NCBI RefSeq assembly: GCF_018729255.1
Contig: NZ_CP076061.1
Location: 1,550,001 to 1,614,000, forward strand
From: Cupriavidus sp. EM10
Lineage (GTDB): Bacteria > Pseudomonadota > Gammaproteobacteria > Burkholderiales > Burkholderiaceae
Direction: 5' to 3'
DNA length: 64,000 nt
The stretch's first letter is position 1, and the number at the start of each line of letters is the position of its first letter. Of this stretch, positions 36,524-46,799 are shown piece by piece. The position numbers and the translations under genes are program-made. The notes beneath the pieces are model-generated. The model was not told the DNA's origin. It worked only from the letters and a program-made list of their open reading frames with translations, and ran no database searches.

Positions 36524-37693
36524 CTACATGGTCATGACGACCTTCACGCACCCGTCCTGCTTGTCGCGGAACGTCTTGTACATGTCCGGGCCGTTCTCCA
36601 GCGCCACGCGGTGCGTGATGATGAACGTGGGATCGATCTGGCCGTCCAGGATGCGTTGCAGCAGGTCGTCGGTCCACCGGTTCACGTGGGTCTGTCCCGT
36701 GCGGATCGTAAGCCCCTTGTTCATCAGGGCGCCCATCGGGATTTTGTCGACCAGGCCGCCGTAAACGCCAGGAATTGAAAGAATGCCAGCCGGCCGGCAC
36801 ACGTAGATCATTTCGCGCAGGACGTGGGGGCGGTCGGATTCCAGCATGACCGCCTGCTTGATCCGGTCATAGACCGAATCGAGCGACGCCGTCGCATGCG
36901 CCTCCAGCCCGACCGCGTCGATGCACTTGTCGGGCCCCTTGCCGTTGGTCAGCTCGTTCAGGGCTTCCACGATGTTGACAGTGTCGAAATTCAGCGGCGA
37001 GGCGCCAAGTTGCTGGGCCATGGCCAGCCGTTCGGCAACGTTGTCGATGGAAATGATGCGCTGGGCGCCCATGAGCTTCGCGCTCAGGATGGCGAACTGC
37101 CCGACGGGACCGGCGCCCCATATCGCCACGACGTCGTCCGGCTGGATCTCGCACGCGGCCGCTGCCTGCCAGCCGGTGGGCAGGATATCGCCGAGGAAGA
37201 GCACCGATTCGTCACTGACGCCCTCGGGAATCTTGACCGGCGCCACGTCGGCGTACGGCACGCGGACAAATTCGGCCTGGCCACCGGCATAGCCGCCGGT
37301 CAGGTGGGTGTAGCCGAACAGGCCGGCGGTAGAGTGCCCGAACACCTTGTCGCCGGTCGCCTTGTTGCGGTTGGTACGCTCGCAGACCGAGAAATTGCCC
37401 CGGCGGCACTGATCGCACTCGCCGCAGATGATCGTGAACGGCACGACCACGCGGTCTCCGACCTTCAAACGCTTGTTCTCGGCCCCCACTTCGACGACCT
37501 CGCCCATGAACTCGTGGCCCATGATGTCGCCATCTTCCATGCCGGGCACGAAGCCGTCGAACAGGTGAAGGTCCGAGCCGCAGATCGCGCAGCTGGTGAC
37601 CTTGATGATGGCATCGCGCGGATGCTCGATGGTCGGGTCGGGAACGGTGTCGCAGCGGATGTCATGCTTGCCATGCCAGCAAAGGGCTTTCAT
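36524..37693 (-). CDS. zinc-dependent alcohol dehydrogenase (formaldehyde dehydrogenase-like)
   Basis: 389-residue medium-chain dehydrogenase. The start at 37693 gives MKALCWHGKHDIRCDTVPDP. The catalytic zinc site is in 'CAICGSDLHLFDG' and 'GHEFMGEVVEVG', the structural zinc loop in 'CGECDQCRRGNFSVCERTN', and the NAD motif in 'VVAIWGAGPVGQFAILSAKL'. The insert and length resemble the glutathione-independent formaldehyde dehydrogenase-like group, common in Burkholderiales stress loci. It shares its layout with a second paralogue at 42566-43774. Substrate is not shown. Confidence 0.88.
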   Translation of the reverse strand: MKALCWHGKHDIRCDTVPDPTIEHPRDAIIKVTSCAICGSDLHLFDGFVPGMEDGDIMGHEFMGEVVEVGAENKRLKVGDRVVVPFTIICGECDQCRRGNFSVCERTNRNKATGDKVFGHSTAGLFGYTHLTGGYAGGQAEFVRVPYADVAPVKIPEGVSDESVLFLGDILPTGWQAAAACEIQPDDVVAIWGAGPVGQFAILSAKLMGAQRIISIDNVAERLAMAQQLGASPLNFDTVNIVEALNELTNGKGPDKCIDAVGLEAHATASLDSVYDRIKQAVMLESDRPHVLREMIYVCRPAGILSIPGVYGGLVDKIPMGALMNKGLTIRTGQTHVNRWTDDLLQRILDGQIDPTFIITHRVALENGPDMYKTFRDKQDGCVKVVMTM

Positions 37694-37947
37694 GTTCGGC
37701 TCCAGGCGAAGTGGATGGATGACGCCAGCCGAAGTGCCCGGCGCCGATGGGCGTCGTGTCACGCACGGACCGTGCCCGTGATTCGCCCTGGGCAGTCGAG
37801 CTTTTCATCAGTTGAAATCGCTGCGCACGGCGGCGCGCATGGCGCGTCATGCAACGTCGGTATAGACTCGTTTCCGGACACGCTGAATACCCTGAGATCG
37901 ATCGAAGGATTGCTTAGATTACCCGGAGGATCGACAGGAGACACGAA

Positions 37948-40355
37948 GTGGCACGTCAAGGATCGCTCGGCATCGTCGGCCTCATCAGCCTGATATTTAC
38001 GCTCCTTACGGCGTTATATCTGCTGGCGGGAGGCGCGTGGCTGGTCTATGTAGGCGGGTCTGCCTACTACATCGTGGCCGGTGTCTTGCTGCTTGGCGTG
38101 GCATGGGCGCTCTACGCGCGCAGTCAGATGGCGCTCGGGCTGTATGCGCTGCTGCTGGTCGGCACTGCAATCTGGTCCGTCTGGGAGTGCGGCACCGATT
38201 TCTGGGCGCTGGCACCGCGATCCGGCGTACTGGTTGTGTTCGGCGTGTGGCTGCTGTTGTTCGTGAGCTGGCGCCTGGTGGGACGGCTACGGCTAGGCGT
38301 GGGCCTGCTCGCGGGTGCATTGGTGCTCTGGGCGGGCGTGCTCGTCTACGCGGGGCTTCATGATCCCCAGACGGTCAATGGCGCCTTCGCCGCGTCGCCG
38401 GCTGCATCGGGAAACAATCGCGCGGGGATCGACAGCGCTGACTGGCCCGCCTATGGCCGCACGCAGGAAGGCACACGCTATTCGCCGCTCCAGCAGATCA
38501 CGCCCGCGAACGCAAGGAATCTGCAGGTGGCCTGGACCTTTCGTACCGGCGACATGAAGGGTCCGAGGGACCCGGTGGAAATCACCAACGAGGTCACGCC
38601 GATCAAGATCGGCAATCTGCTGTACCTGTGCTCGCCGCATCAACAGCTCTTTGCGCTGGATCCGGGCAGCGGCACGCTCAAGTGGAAGTTCGATCCCAAG
38701 CTGCAGCCCGATCCTTCGTTCCAGCACGTGACATGCCGCGGTGTTTCCTATGTCGATCTGTCGACGGCTTCCCCGGCCGTTGATCCGGCTTCCAACCCGG
38801 CCGCGCCGCCGGCTGTCGCGCCCGGCGGCGCGGCTGCGTGCATGCAGCGCATCTATCTGCCCGTCAACAATGGCCATCTCTATGCGCTGGATGCCCTGAC
38901 GGGTCAGCGGTGCGAGGGCTTTGCGGACCACGGCGATCTGGATCTCCAGCACGCCATGCCGGTGACCACGCCCGGCATGTACGAGCCGACTTCGCCGCCC
39001 ATCGTCACCAGCAAGGTAATCGTCGTGGCGGGCGCGGTGGAGGACAACTTCTCGACCCGCGAGCCTTCCGGCGTGATCCGCGGTTTCGACGTCCGTACGG
39101 GCGAACTGCTCTGGGCCTTCGACCCCGGTGCGCCAGACCCGAACAGGATTCCCGGTCCCGGAGAGCACTACACCTGGAACTCGCCGAATTCGTGGGCCCC
39201 CGCCGCCTACGACGCAAGCCTGGACATCGTCTACCTTCCCATGGGCGTGAAGACGCCCGATATCTGGGGTGGCGACCGTTCCCCCGATATGGAGCGCTAT
39301 GCCTCGGGTTTGCTTGCCCTGCATGCGTCCACAGGCAAGCTGGCCTGGTTCTACCAGACGGTCCACCACGACCTCTGGGACATGGATCTTCCGGCGCAGC
39401 CCACGCTGGCCGACATCACCGACAAGGACGGCAAGACCGTGCCCGTCGTCTATGCGCCGGCGAAGACCGGCAACCTGTTCGTGCTGGATCGCCGCACCGG
39501 CGCACTGGTGGTGCCCGCGCCCGAGCAGCCCGTGCCGCAAGGGGCTGCGCCGGGTGACCGCGTGTCGCCGACGCAGCCGTTTTCTGCGCTGACCTTTCGT
39601 CCGCCGAAGCGGCTCACCGACGCCGACATGTGGGGCGCGACGATGTACGACCAGCTGGTGTGCCGCGTGATGTTCCACAAGCTTCGTTACGAGGGCACCT
39701 TTACGCCGCCTTCGCTGCAAGGCACGCTGGTATTTCCAGGCAACCTGGGCATGTTCGAGTGGGGCGGCATCGCCGTGGACACCGATCGGCAGATCGCCGT
39801 CGCCAATCCCATCGCATTGCCGTTCGTGTCGCGTCTGATCCCTCGCGGTCCCAACAATCCCGTGGAGCCGGTGCAGGGCGTCCGGGGCAGCGGCACCGAG
39901 GTGGGCATCCAATCGCAATATGGCGTCCCGTACGGCGTCACGCTGAACCCGTTTCTCTCGCCGTTCGGCCTGCCCTGCAAGCAGCCGGCCTGGGGTATAT
40001 CTCGGCGATCGACCTGAAGACGAACGCCATCGTGTGGAAGAAACGCATTGGCACTGTGCGCGACAGCGCGCCGATACCGCTGCCGTTCAAGATGGGCATG
40101 CCGATGCTGGGCGGGCCGATCGTCACGGCGGGCGGGGTGGCGTTTATCGGTGCCACGGCGGATAACTACCTGCGCGCGTTCGACGTCAATACTGGTGCCC
40201 AGCTCTGGCAGGCGCGCCTGCCCGCCGGCGGCCAGGCCACGCCCATGACCTATGCGGTCAACGGCAGGCAGTACGTGGTGATCGCCGCCGGCGGCCACGG
40301 TTCGTTCGGGACTAAGCTGGGCGACTACGTCATCGCGTACGCCCTGCCGCAATAG
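37948..40355 (+). CDS. gcd: membrane-bound PQQ-dependent glucose dehydrogenase (one apparent frameshift)
   Basis: Quinoprotein that oxidises glucose in the periplasm and passes electrons to ubiquinone. GTG 37948 follows AGGAG. The N-terminal 140 residues contain five membrane helices, then a PQQ beta-propeller: 'DWPAYGRTQEGTRYSPLQQI', 'WKFDPKLQPDPSFQHVTCRG', 'YTWNSPNSWAPAAYDASLDI', 'HHDLWDMDLPAQPTLADI'. The frame breaks at GGGG 39992-39995; repair gives 'QPAWGYISAIDLKTNAIVWK' and a total of about 802 residues, the usual length. Needs PQQ made elsewhere. Followed by an OprB porin gene, a natural pair for sugar entry and oxidation. Confidence 0.93.
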
Positions 40356-40387
40356 CCGGCCAGCACGGACCACGGGGCGCGGAACCC

Positions 40388-41715
40388 ATGCGCAAGACCG
40401 GCAATCCCCTCGACGCCATGCGGCGACGCTGGCATGGCTGGCCGGGTCGATGCTGTGCCTGCACCCTGCCGGCGTGCGGGCCTACGATGTCGCCAACAGT
40501 CCCTACCTGCTGGGCGACTGGAACGGCCAGCGTACACGCCTGCAGGAGCAGGGCGTGACGTTCGGCGCGAACTATGTCAGCGAACTGGCGCGCAACCTGA
40601 GCGGCGGCACCGAGGATCTGACACGCTATACCGACCAATGGGCCTTCAGCACGACGCTCGACCTGCAGAAAGTGGCGGGCTGGCGCGGCGCGACGTTCCA
40701 GTTCACGATGACCGATCGCAACGGCCGCAACCTCGGGGCCGATGCGAACATCGGCAACAACATGCTGATCCAGGAAGTCTACGGGCGCGGGCAGACCTGG
40801 CATCTGACCCAGTTATGGGTCAACCAGAAGCTGATGGACGACCGGCTGGAGATCAAGCTGGGACGGCTGACCGTAGGCGAGGACTTCGCGAGCTTCTCGT
40901 GTGACTTCCAGAACCTCACGTTCTGTGGCGCGCAACCTGGCAATCTTGTCGGCAGCTACTGGGTGAACTGGCCCACGAGCCAATGGGCCAGCCGCATCAA
41001 GTACCAGACCTCGCGGGAGACCTACGTCCAGGCCGGTGTCTACCAGGTCAATCCCAACTATGTCGACGACAGCTACGCGCGGCACAACGGATGGAAGCCC
41101 AACAATCCCGGGGGCACCACCGGGGCGCTGCTGCCACTCGAGTTCGGGTGGCAGCCGGCTTTTCAGGGGCGGCGTGGGTCGTACAAGCTGGGGGCCTGGT
41201 ACAACACGTCGGACGGTAACGACCTGTACTACGACATCAACCATGACCCGCGTGGCGTAACCGGCCTGGATGCCCTGCAGCGCAGGGGGCAGTTCGGCGT
41301 CTATATCAATTTCCAGCAACAGGTGACCGGCACGCAAGGCGGCCGGGGGGCGACGGTGTTCCTGAACTTTTCCCAGGCCGACCGCAATACGGCGCAGCTG
41401 GATCACCAGATCGCGCTGGGGATGCAGTACGCAGGCCCATTCGAGAGCCGCGCCCGGGACTCCATCGGCGTGGCGTTCGGCGCGACGCACAACAACGAAC
41501 GGTTTGCCAGCTATGTGGCGCAGAACAACGCGCGCACGGGCCAGACCACCGTGGCGGGCAGCGGATACGAGTATGTGGCCGAGGTGTACTACGGCTGGGC
41601 GCCGGTGTCATCGGTGCTGCTGCGGCCCAACGTCCAGTACATTGTGCACCCCGGCGGGACGTCCCATCACGGGAATGCCTTCGTGATCGGATTGAAGTCG
41701 AGCGTCACGTTCTGA
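40388..41715 (+). CDS. oprB: OprB-type carbohydrate porin (one apparent frameshift)
   Basis: Outer-membrane, carbohydrate-selective porin. From ATG 40388 (or 40418), adding one G near 40422-40423 restores a signal peptide 'TLAWLAGSMLCLHPAGVRAY' and a 442-residue product. The mature part has 'SPYLLGDWNGQRTRLQEQGV', 'LEIKLGRLTVGEDFASFSCD', 'NYVDDSYARHNGWK' and a beta-rich C terminus ending in Phe ('VIGLKSSVTF'), as outer-membrane barrels do. It lies 32 bp after gcd, suggesting one operon that brings glucose into the periplasm for oxidation. Confidence 0.88.
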
Positions 41716-41733
41716 GGGCCTGCCTGCCTTTGG

Positions 41734-41785
41734 AAGTGCCGGTTGCAAGTGCCGGTTGCAGGCGCGGGTTGTAAGCGCGGGTCGT
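41734..41785. repeat. four 13-bp tandem repeats after oprB
   Basis: AAGTGCCGGTTGC occurs perfectly at 41734-41746 and 41747-41759, then in diverged form as AGGCGCGGGTTGT (41760-41772) and AAGCGCGGGTCGT (41773-41785). The array starts 19 bp after the oprB stop and ends 133 bp before the PfpI-like gene. It may be a regulator site array, or a terminator remnant. Confidence 0.75.
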
Positions 41786-41918
41786 CATCACGAATCTTCC
41801 ATGAAAAATGTACCGGGCCGACGATAAAGCGCCTCCGGGCGATGGTCTCGCGCGCGGGTTGCTGGCACGGTGGGTGCTTGGGCTCTCCATCCCTAAGCCA
41901 GACAATCAAGGAGCTCGC

Positions 41919-42473
41919 ATGACCGACAAATCTCTCGACGGTGTGAAGGTGGCCATTCTCGTGACCGACGGATTCGAGCAGGTGGAACTCGAGGAGCCTC
42001 GCAAGGCGCTGGATGCCGCAGGGGCCACGACGGCAGTGGTTTCTCCGAAAGACAAGGAAGTCAAAGCGTGGAAGTTCAAGGAATGGGGCGACACGCTGCC
42101 CGTGGACAAGCCATTGGGCCAGGCGCAAGTCAATGATTTCGACGCGCTGCTGCTGCCGGGGGGCGTCATTAATCCCGACGCGCTACGCATGGACCCATCG
42201 GCGGTGGCATTCGTGAAGGCATTCGTCGACGCGGGCAAGCCGGTGGCGGCTATCTGCCACGGACCCTGGACGCTGATCGAGGCGGGTGCCGTCAAGGGGC
42301 GCAAGATGACGTCGTGGCCGTCGTTGAAGACCGATCTGAAGAATGCAGGTGCCGAATGGGTGGATCAGGAGGCAGTGGTGGATGGCAACCTGGTCACGAG
42401 CCGCAAGCCCGACGATATCCCGGCTTTCAGCCGTGCGGCCATCGAGACATTCGCGGGCGCGCGGCGCAAGTAG
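41919..42473 (+). CDS. DJ-1/PfpI family protein
   Basis: 184-residue PfpI/YhbO-like protein starting at ATG 41919 after AAGGAG. The family core is clear: 'VAILVTDGFEQVELEEPRKA', 'DFDALLLPGGVINPDALRMD' and the nucleophile elbow 'PVAAICHGPWTLIEAG', with the reactive Cys before His. Members act on glyoxal-type damage or as stress proteases. Monocistronic with its own strong ribosome site, 92 bp before the second ADH. Confidence 0.9.
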   Translation: MTDKSLDGVKVAILVTDGFEQVELEEPRKALDAAGATTAVVSPKDKEVKAWKFKEWGDTLPVDKPLGQAQVNDFDALLLPGGVINPDALRMDPSAVAFVKAFVDAGKPVAAICHGPWTLIEAGAVKGRKMTSWPSLKTDLKNAGAEWVDQEAVVDGNLVTSRKPDDIPAFSRAAIETFAGARRK

Positions 42474-42565
42474 CTTGCGGCAGGTGACGGCCGACCGGTA
42501 GCCTCTGCGCTCGGTCACGCTTCTTGCATCGCCCCGGGGATCCCGGAACGAAACAGGAGCGCGTG

Positions 42566-43774
42566 ATGAAAGCAGTCGTATTCCACGATATCGGCGATAT
42601 CCGGCTGGAAGAGGTACCTGATCCAAGGATCGAGCAACCGGGCGATGCCATCGTCCGGTTGACGGCCAGCGCCATCTGCGGCACCGACCTGCACTTTGTT
42701 CGCGGAACGATGGAAGGGCTCAAGCCGGGCACCGTGCTCGGTCACGAAGGCGTCGGGGTGGTGGAAAGCATCGGCAAGGACGTTCGCAATCTGCAGGTTG
42801 GGGATCGCGTCGTCATTCCTTCGACCATCGCATGCGGTTACTGCTCGTACTGCCGCGCCGGCTACTACGCGCAGTGCGATAACGCCAACCCGCATGGCAA
42901 GCAGGCCGGCACGGCGTTCTACGGCGGCCCCGAACAAACGGGCCCCTTCAACGGCCTGCAGGCCGAGAAGGCGCGCATTCCGATGGCTGCGGTCAACCTG
43001 GTGAAGCTGCCGGACGAGGTGACCGACGCGCAGGCGTTGATGCTGTCCGACATTTTCCCGACCGGCTATTTCGCGGCGGACCTGGCCAATATCCATCCCG
43101 GCCATACGGTGGCGGTATTCGGATGCGGCCCGGTGGGGCAGTTCGCCATTGCGTCGGCAAAGCTGATGCACGCCGGCCGGATATTCGCGATCGACGCGGT
43201 CCCCGACCGGCTGGACATGGCGCGCGCGCAAGGTGCCGAGGCGATCAACTTTGACGAAGACGACCCGGTCAAGGCCATCCTGGCATTGACTGGCGGTATC
43301 GGTGTGGACCGCGCGATCGATGCCGTAGGCGTGGATGCCGTGCACGCGCACCATGGCCCCGCCGCCGCCGCCCCGGAAAACCAGGAAGGCGAGAAGCTGA
43401 AGGCGGAACTGGCGCCCCACGCGCATCCCGATCACGGCAACTGGGAGCCGGGCGACGCGCCCGCCCAGGCGCTGCAGTGGGCAGTCAAGAGCCTGGCCAA
43501 GGCGGGCACCTTGTCGATCGTGGGCGTCTATCCGCCCACGGACACGAGTTTCCCGATTGGTGCCGCCATGAACAAGAACCTGACGATTCGCATGGGCAAC
43601 TGCAATCACCGGGCGTATATCCCGAAGCTCGTGGAATACGTTCGCGCCGGCGCCCTGGATCCGGAAGCCATTCTTTCGAAGGTCGAACCGCTGGCCGATG
43701 TCATCGACGCCTACCGCCAGTTCGACAAACGCCAGCCGGGCTGGCTCAAGGTCATGCTGGAGCCGGGCGCGTAA
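42566..43774 (+). CDS. zinc-dependent alcohol dehydrogenase, second copy
   Basis: 402-residue medium-chain dehydrogenase, start at ATG 42566 ('MKAVVFHDIGDIRLEEVPDP'). Catalytic zinc residues lie in 'SAICGTDLHFVRGTMEG' and 'GHEGVGVVESIG', the structural zinc loop in 'CGYCSYCRAGYYAQC', and the NAD motif in 'VAVFGCGPVGQFAIASAKLM'. An unusual insert (about residues 268-300) is rich in His, Ala and Pro ('DAVHAHHGPAAAAPENQEGE'). Similar in plan to 36524-37693 but not a recent duplicate. Substrate unknown. Confidence 0.87.
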   Translation: MKAVVFHDIGDIRLEEVPDPRIEQPGDAIVRLTASAICGTDLHFVRGTMEGLKPGTVLGHEGVGVVESIGKDVRNLQVGDRVVIPSTIACGYCSYCRAGYYAQCDNANPHGKQAGTAFYGGPEQTGPFNGLQAEKARIPMAAVNLVKLPDEVTDAQALMLSDIFPTGYFAADLANIHPGHTVAVFGCGPVGQFAIASAKLMHAGRIFAIDAVPDRLDMARAQGAEAINFDEDDPVKAILALTGGIGVDRAIDAVGVDAVHAHHGPAAAAPENQEGEKLKAELAPHAHPDHGNWEPGDAPAQALQWAVKSLAKAGTLSIVGVYPPTDTSFPIGAAMNKNLTIRMGNCNHRAYIPKLVEYVRAGALDPEAILSKVEPLADVIDAYRQFDKRQPGWLKVMLEPGA

Positions 43775-44111
43775 GGTCGGATAGCCGCGATGGCCCCGGG
43801 CAGATTCGTATTGCGGAGCGAAAAAGCGGCCGGTATGATCCGCCCGCTCATGTAGTGTTCCCTGTATGAAATGCTGCGGCGAACACATGAGCCCAGCATC
43901 ACCATACTTTGGTATGACCGCGCGCCTGTGGTCGTATGCGCCGCGCTGCCAGCAGGGCGTGTCTGCTGGCCCCTTCGTGTGGTCCATCTTCGTTTTGTAG
44001 ATGCTGGCGCAAATGCTGGTATGCGCCCGGCCATCTGCCGGGCTGATGGTCCGTTGCAGGCGAAACATGGTGTCATTCCGCCGCGCCGTTCGAAGAAGCG
44101 GCAATCGGAGA
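43775..44111. other. 337-bp gap before the orphan kinase
   Basis: No gene that I trust lies here. There is an imperfect inverted repeat, CATGTAGTGTTC (43849-43860) with GAACACATG (43881-43889), and CATAC-TTTG-GTATG at 43902-43915. Either could be an operator for the kinase gene. A longer N-terminal frame of the kinase reaches back to 44001, but it lacks a good ribosome site. Confidence 0.35.
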
Positions 44112-45164
44112 ATGACCATGACCATGGACACGGCAGCGTCGCCAAACGTTTCTTCCCAGTCTTCCGTGCGCCCGGGCCGGACCAGCCGCGCAGCCATCGC
44201 GCTGTGGACCCGGCATTGGTCCCGCGCCGGCCGCATGGGGTATGCAGCAGCCCTGGGTGTGCTGATGCTGCTGTGCGCCGCGCAGTGGCGGGGCATGCCC
44301 GGGCCATCCGCCATGCTGCTGTTTTTCGGCGCTGGCATGGTGCTGGTCGCCGGTGTCTGCGTGCAGCGCGTGTTCAGCCTGCGCGCGGCCGTGGTGGCGC
44401 TGGCATCGCAACTGGAGCAGAGGGAGCAGTCACCCAGCGCGACACCGGGCCGCGCCGAGCCGCTGTCCGCGACGGGTTCCGCGCCGATGGACAGGCTGAT
44501 CCACGCGATCAACGATGCCCGGCGCCGGTGCGCCGAGCGCGAGTCGGAATGGCTGACGATGCAGGCATCGTGCGCGCACGATCTGCGCACCCCGCTGACG
44601 CGCATGGTGCTGCGTTGCGATCTGATCGAGGATGCGTCGCTGCGCGCCGCAATCGAGCGCGATCTGGACGAGATGCGCGAGCTGGCCGACGCCGGCATGG
44701 CGTGCGCCCGCATGCAGAGCGGCCTGCCCCAGAAGCTGCGGCACGTCGACGCCGACGGGATGCTGGCCACGCTGGTGCAGAATTACCGCGATGCCGGCTG
44801 CACGCTGGCGCTGGACGGACAGGTCGGGCGTCCCGTGGTCACGTGCCCACATGCGCTGCGGCGAATCCTGGTCAACCTGGTCGACAACGCGTTTCGCTAC
44901 GGCAGCAATGTCCGGGTGCGGGTGCGTGCCGAAGGAGGCCGACTGCATCTGGCCGTGCTCGACTCCGGGCCAGGCATTGCGCCGGCGGAGCTGGATGCCG
45001 TGTTCATGCCCTGGTACCGATCCCCGCAAACCGCCGCGCGCGCGCCGGGCAGCGGGCTGGGGCTGGCTATCGCCCGCCGGCTGGCCCAGGCCATCCGTGG
45101 CGACCTGGCGCTGTGCAACCGGCACGAGGGCGGGCTCGAAGCGCGACTGTCGTTGCCGTTGTGA
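44112..45164 (+). CDS. orphan EnvZ-like sensor histidine kinase
   Basis: 350 residues from ATG 44112 (or 44118, which has the better spacing to GGAG). Two membrane helices (about 43-58 and 66-86) enclose almost no periplasmic domain, so it must sense within the membrane or cytoplasm. HisKA: 'CAHDLRTPLTRMVLRCDLIE', His156. ATPase: 'ILVNLVDNAFRYGSNVRVRV', 'LDSGPGIAPAELDAVF' and 'GSGLGLAIARRLAQAIRGD'. No response regulator gene is adjacent, so the partner must lie elsewhere. The usual HAMP is not recognisable. Confidence 0.82.
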   Translation: MTMTMDTAASPNVSSQSSVRPGRTSRAAIALWTRHWSRAGRMGYAAALGVLMLLCAAQWRGMPGPSAMLLFFGAGMVLVAGVCVQRVFSLRAAVVALASQLEQREQSPSATPGRAEPLSATGSAPMDRLIHAINDARRRCAERESEWLTMQASCAHDLRTPLTRMVLRCDLIEDASLRAAIERDLDEMRELADAGMACARMQSGLPQKLRHVDADGMLATLVQNYRDAGCTLALDGQVGRPVVTCPHALRRILVNLVDNAFRYGSNVRVRVRAEGGRLHLAVLDSGPGIAPAELDAVFMPWYRSPQTAARAPGSGLGLAIARRLAQAIRGDLALCNRHEGGLEARLSLPL

Positions 45165-45266
45165 ACCAGGAACCTGCAGCAATGGTTCGCTTTCGCGAGC
45201 CATCACACCTTTGGTTCTGACGTCGATGTGAATGCCGTGGCCGCAATCGGCTGGCGCTTGCCGCCG

Positions 45267-45305
45267 ATTGCCGGGGGGAATTGCCGGGGGGAATTGCCGG
45301 GCGGT
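45267..45305. repeat. three 13-bp tandem repeats upstream of the MFS gene
   Basis: ATTGCCGGGGGGA is repeated exactly at 45267-45279 and 45280-45292, and once more with changes as ATTGCCGGGCGGT at 45293-45305. The array ends 45 bp before the MFS start, where a promoter or operator is expected. It shares the 13-bp period and the TGCCGG core with the array at 41734-41785. Confidence 0.75.
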
Positions 45306-45350
45306 ATCATCGCCGCTCGCCCCAGCAGTCCTACACAACGGCATTCGACG

Positions 45351-46645
45351 ATGACAACAACAGACAAGGTTGGACAATCCTCGTTACCGGGAGCCCTGGT
45401 CCCCGGCTGGTATGCGGAACTCGGCCCCGACGGCAAGCGCGCGCTCAAGGCGTCGTTTGCCGGCTGGGCCACCGATGCGTTCGATTTCATGGTGTTCAGC
45501 TTCGTGCTGGCATCGCTTATCGACCTCTGGGGCTGGATCGCGGCAAGGCCGGCTTGCTGGGCACCGTGACCCTGATCTTCTCGTCGGTAGGCGGCTGGAT
45601 TGCCGGCATGCTGGCCGACCGCTACGGCCGGGTCAGGGTGCTCCAGTGGACCATACTCTGGTTCTCGGTCTGCACGCTGGCCATCGGATTCGCACAGAAT
45701 TTCGAGCAGATCTTCGTGCTGCGGGCCTTGCAGGGGCTGGGGTTCGGCGGCGAATGGGCCGTTGGCGCGGTGCTCGTCGGCGAGATCGTTGCCCCAAGGC
45801 ATCGCGGCAAGGCGGTGGGCATGGTGCAGAGCGGATGGGCCGTCGGCTGGGGCGTCGCGGCCATTCTCTACAGCATCGCGTTCACGTGGCTGCCCGAATC
45901 CATCGCCTGGCGCAGTCTGTTCTGGGTGGGCATCCTGCCCGCGCTGCTGGTCCTGTATGTCCGCAAGCATGTGTCGGAACCGCAGGTCTTCGTGGCCGAT
46001 TCCGCCAGGCGGGCCGATGTCCGGCCGGCATCGGTCTGGACGATCTTCGCGCCGTCGATGCTGCGCCGCACGGCGCTGGCCGCGCTGCTGTGCACCGGCA
46101 TCCAGGGCGGCTTCTATGCAATGTCCACCTGGCTGCCCGCCTACCTGCGCATCGAGCGGCACCTGTCGGTCTTCAATACGGGCGCCTACCTGTTCGTGAT
46201 CATCGCGGGGTCGTTCTGCGGCTACGTCGTGGGCGCCTACCTGGCCGACTACTGGGGCCGGCGGCGCAACTTCATCATGTTCTCGGTGCTGTCGATGGTG
46301 TCGGTGTACCTGTACCTGACGCTGCCACTGTCGAACCAGCAGATGCTGTGGCTGGGCTTTCCGCTCGGCTTCTCGTCGTGCGGCATCTTCAGCGGCGTGG
46401 GTGCCTACCTGACGGAGCTGTATCCGTCGGAATGCCGCGCGAACGGCCAGAGCTTCACGTACAACTTCGGACGCGGCATCGGCGCGCTGTTTCCGGGCCT
46501 GGTCGGGCTGCTCAGCCATACGGCCGGCCTTGCCACCGCCATCGCCATCTTCTCCGGCACTGCCTATGGCCTGGTGCTGCTGGCGGTCCTGCTGCTGCCC
46601 GAGACCAAGGGGGCGGCGCTGGGCGGCCAGCTCGCCAGCGAGTAG
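45351..46645 (+). CDS. major facilitator transporter, sialate/carboxylate symporter type (one apparent frameshift)
   Basis: Twelve-helix MFS carrier of about 431 residues starting at ATG 45351. The first helix region is 'FAGWATDAFDFMVFSFVLAS'. The frame breaks at GGGG 45529-45532; repair gives 'LWGLDRGKAGLLGTVTLIFS'. MFS motif A is 'ADRYGRVRVLQW', and the helix 4-5 region reads 'RALQGLGFGGEWAVGAVLVG' with 'APRHRGKAVGMVQSGWAVGW'. These features match the NanT/JEN-type proton symporters of organic acids. The substrate is unknown. Ends 'LPETKGAALGGQLASE'. Confidence 0.85.
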
Positions 46646-46799
46646 TCCCTGCCGCGCCTCGGGATGCGCCGCTTTGTATCACTACGTATCCCGCCGGACG
46701 ACTGAAGCACGGCGATACGTGGACGCTGCCCGGTGACACACCGCCGATACGTCCGCGTTGCCTAATGGAACTCCCGATCACCGATCTCGCGGAGCCACC

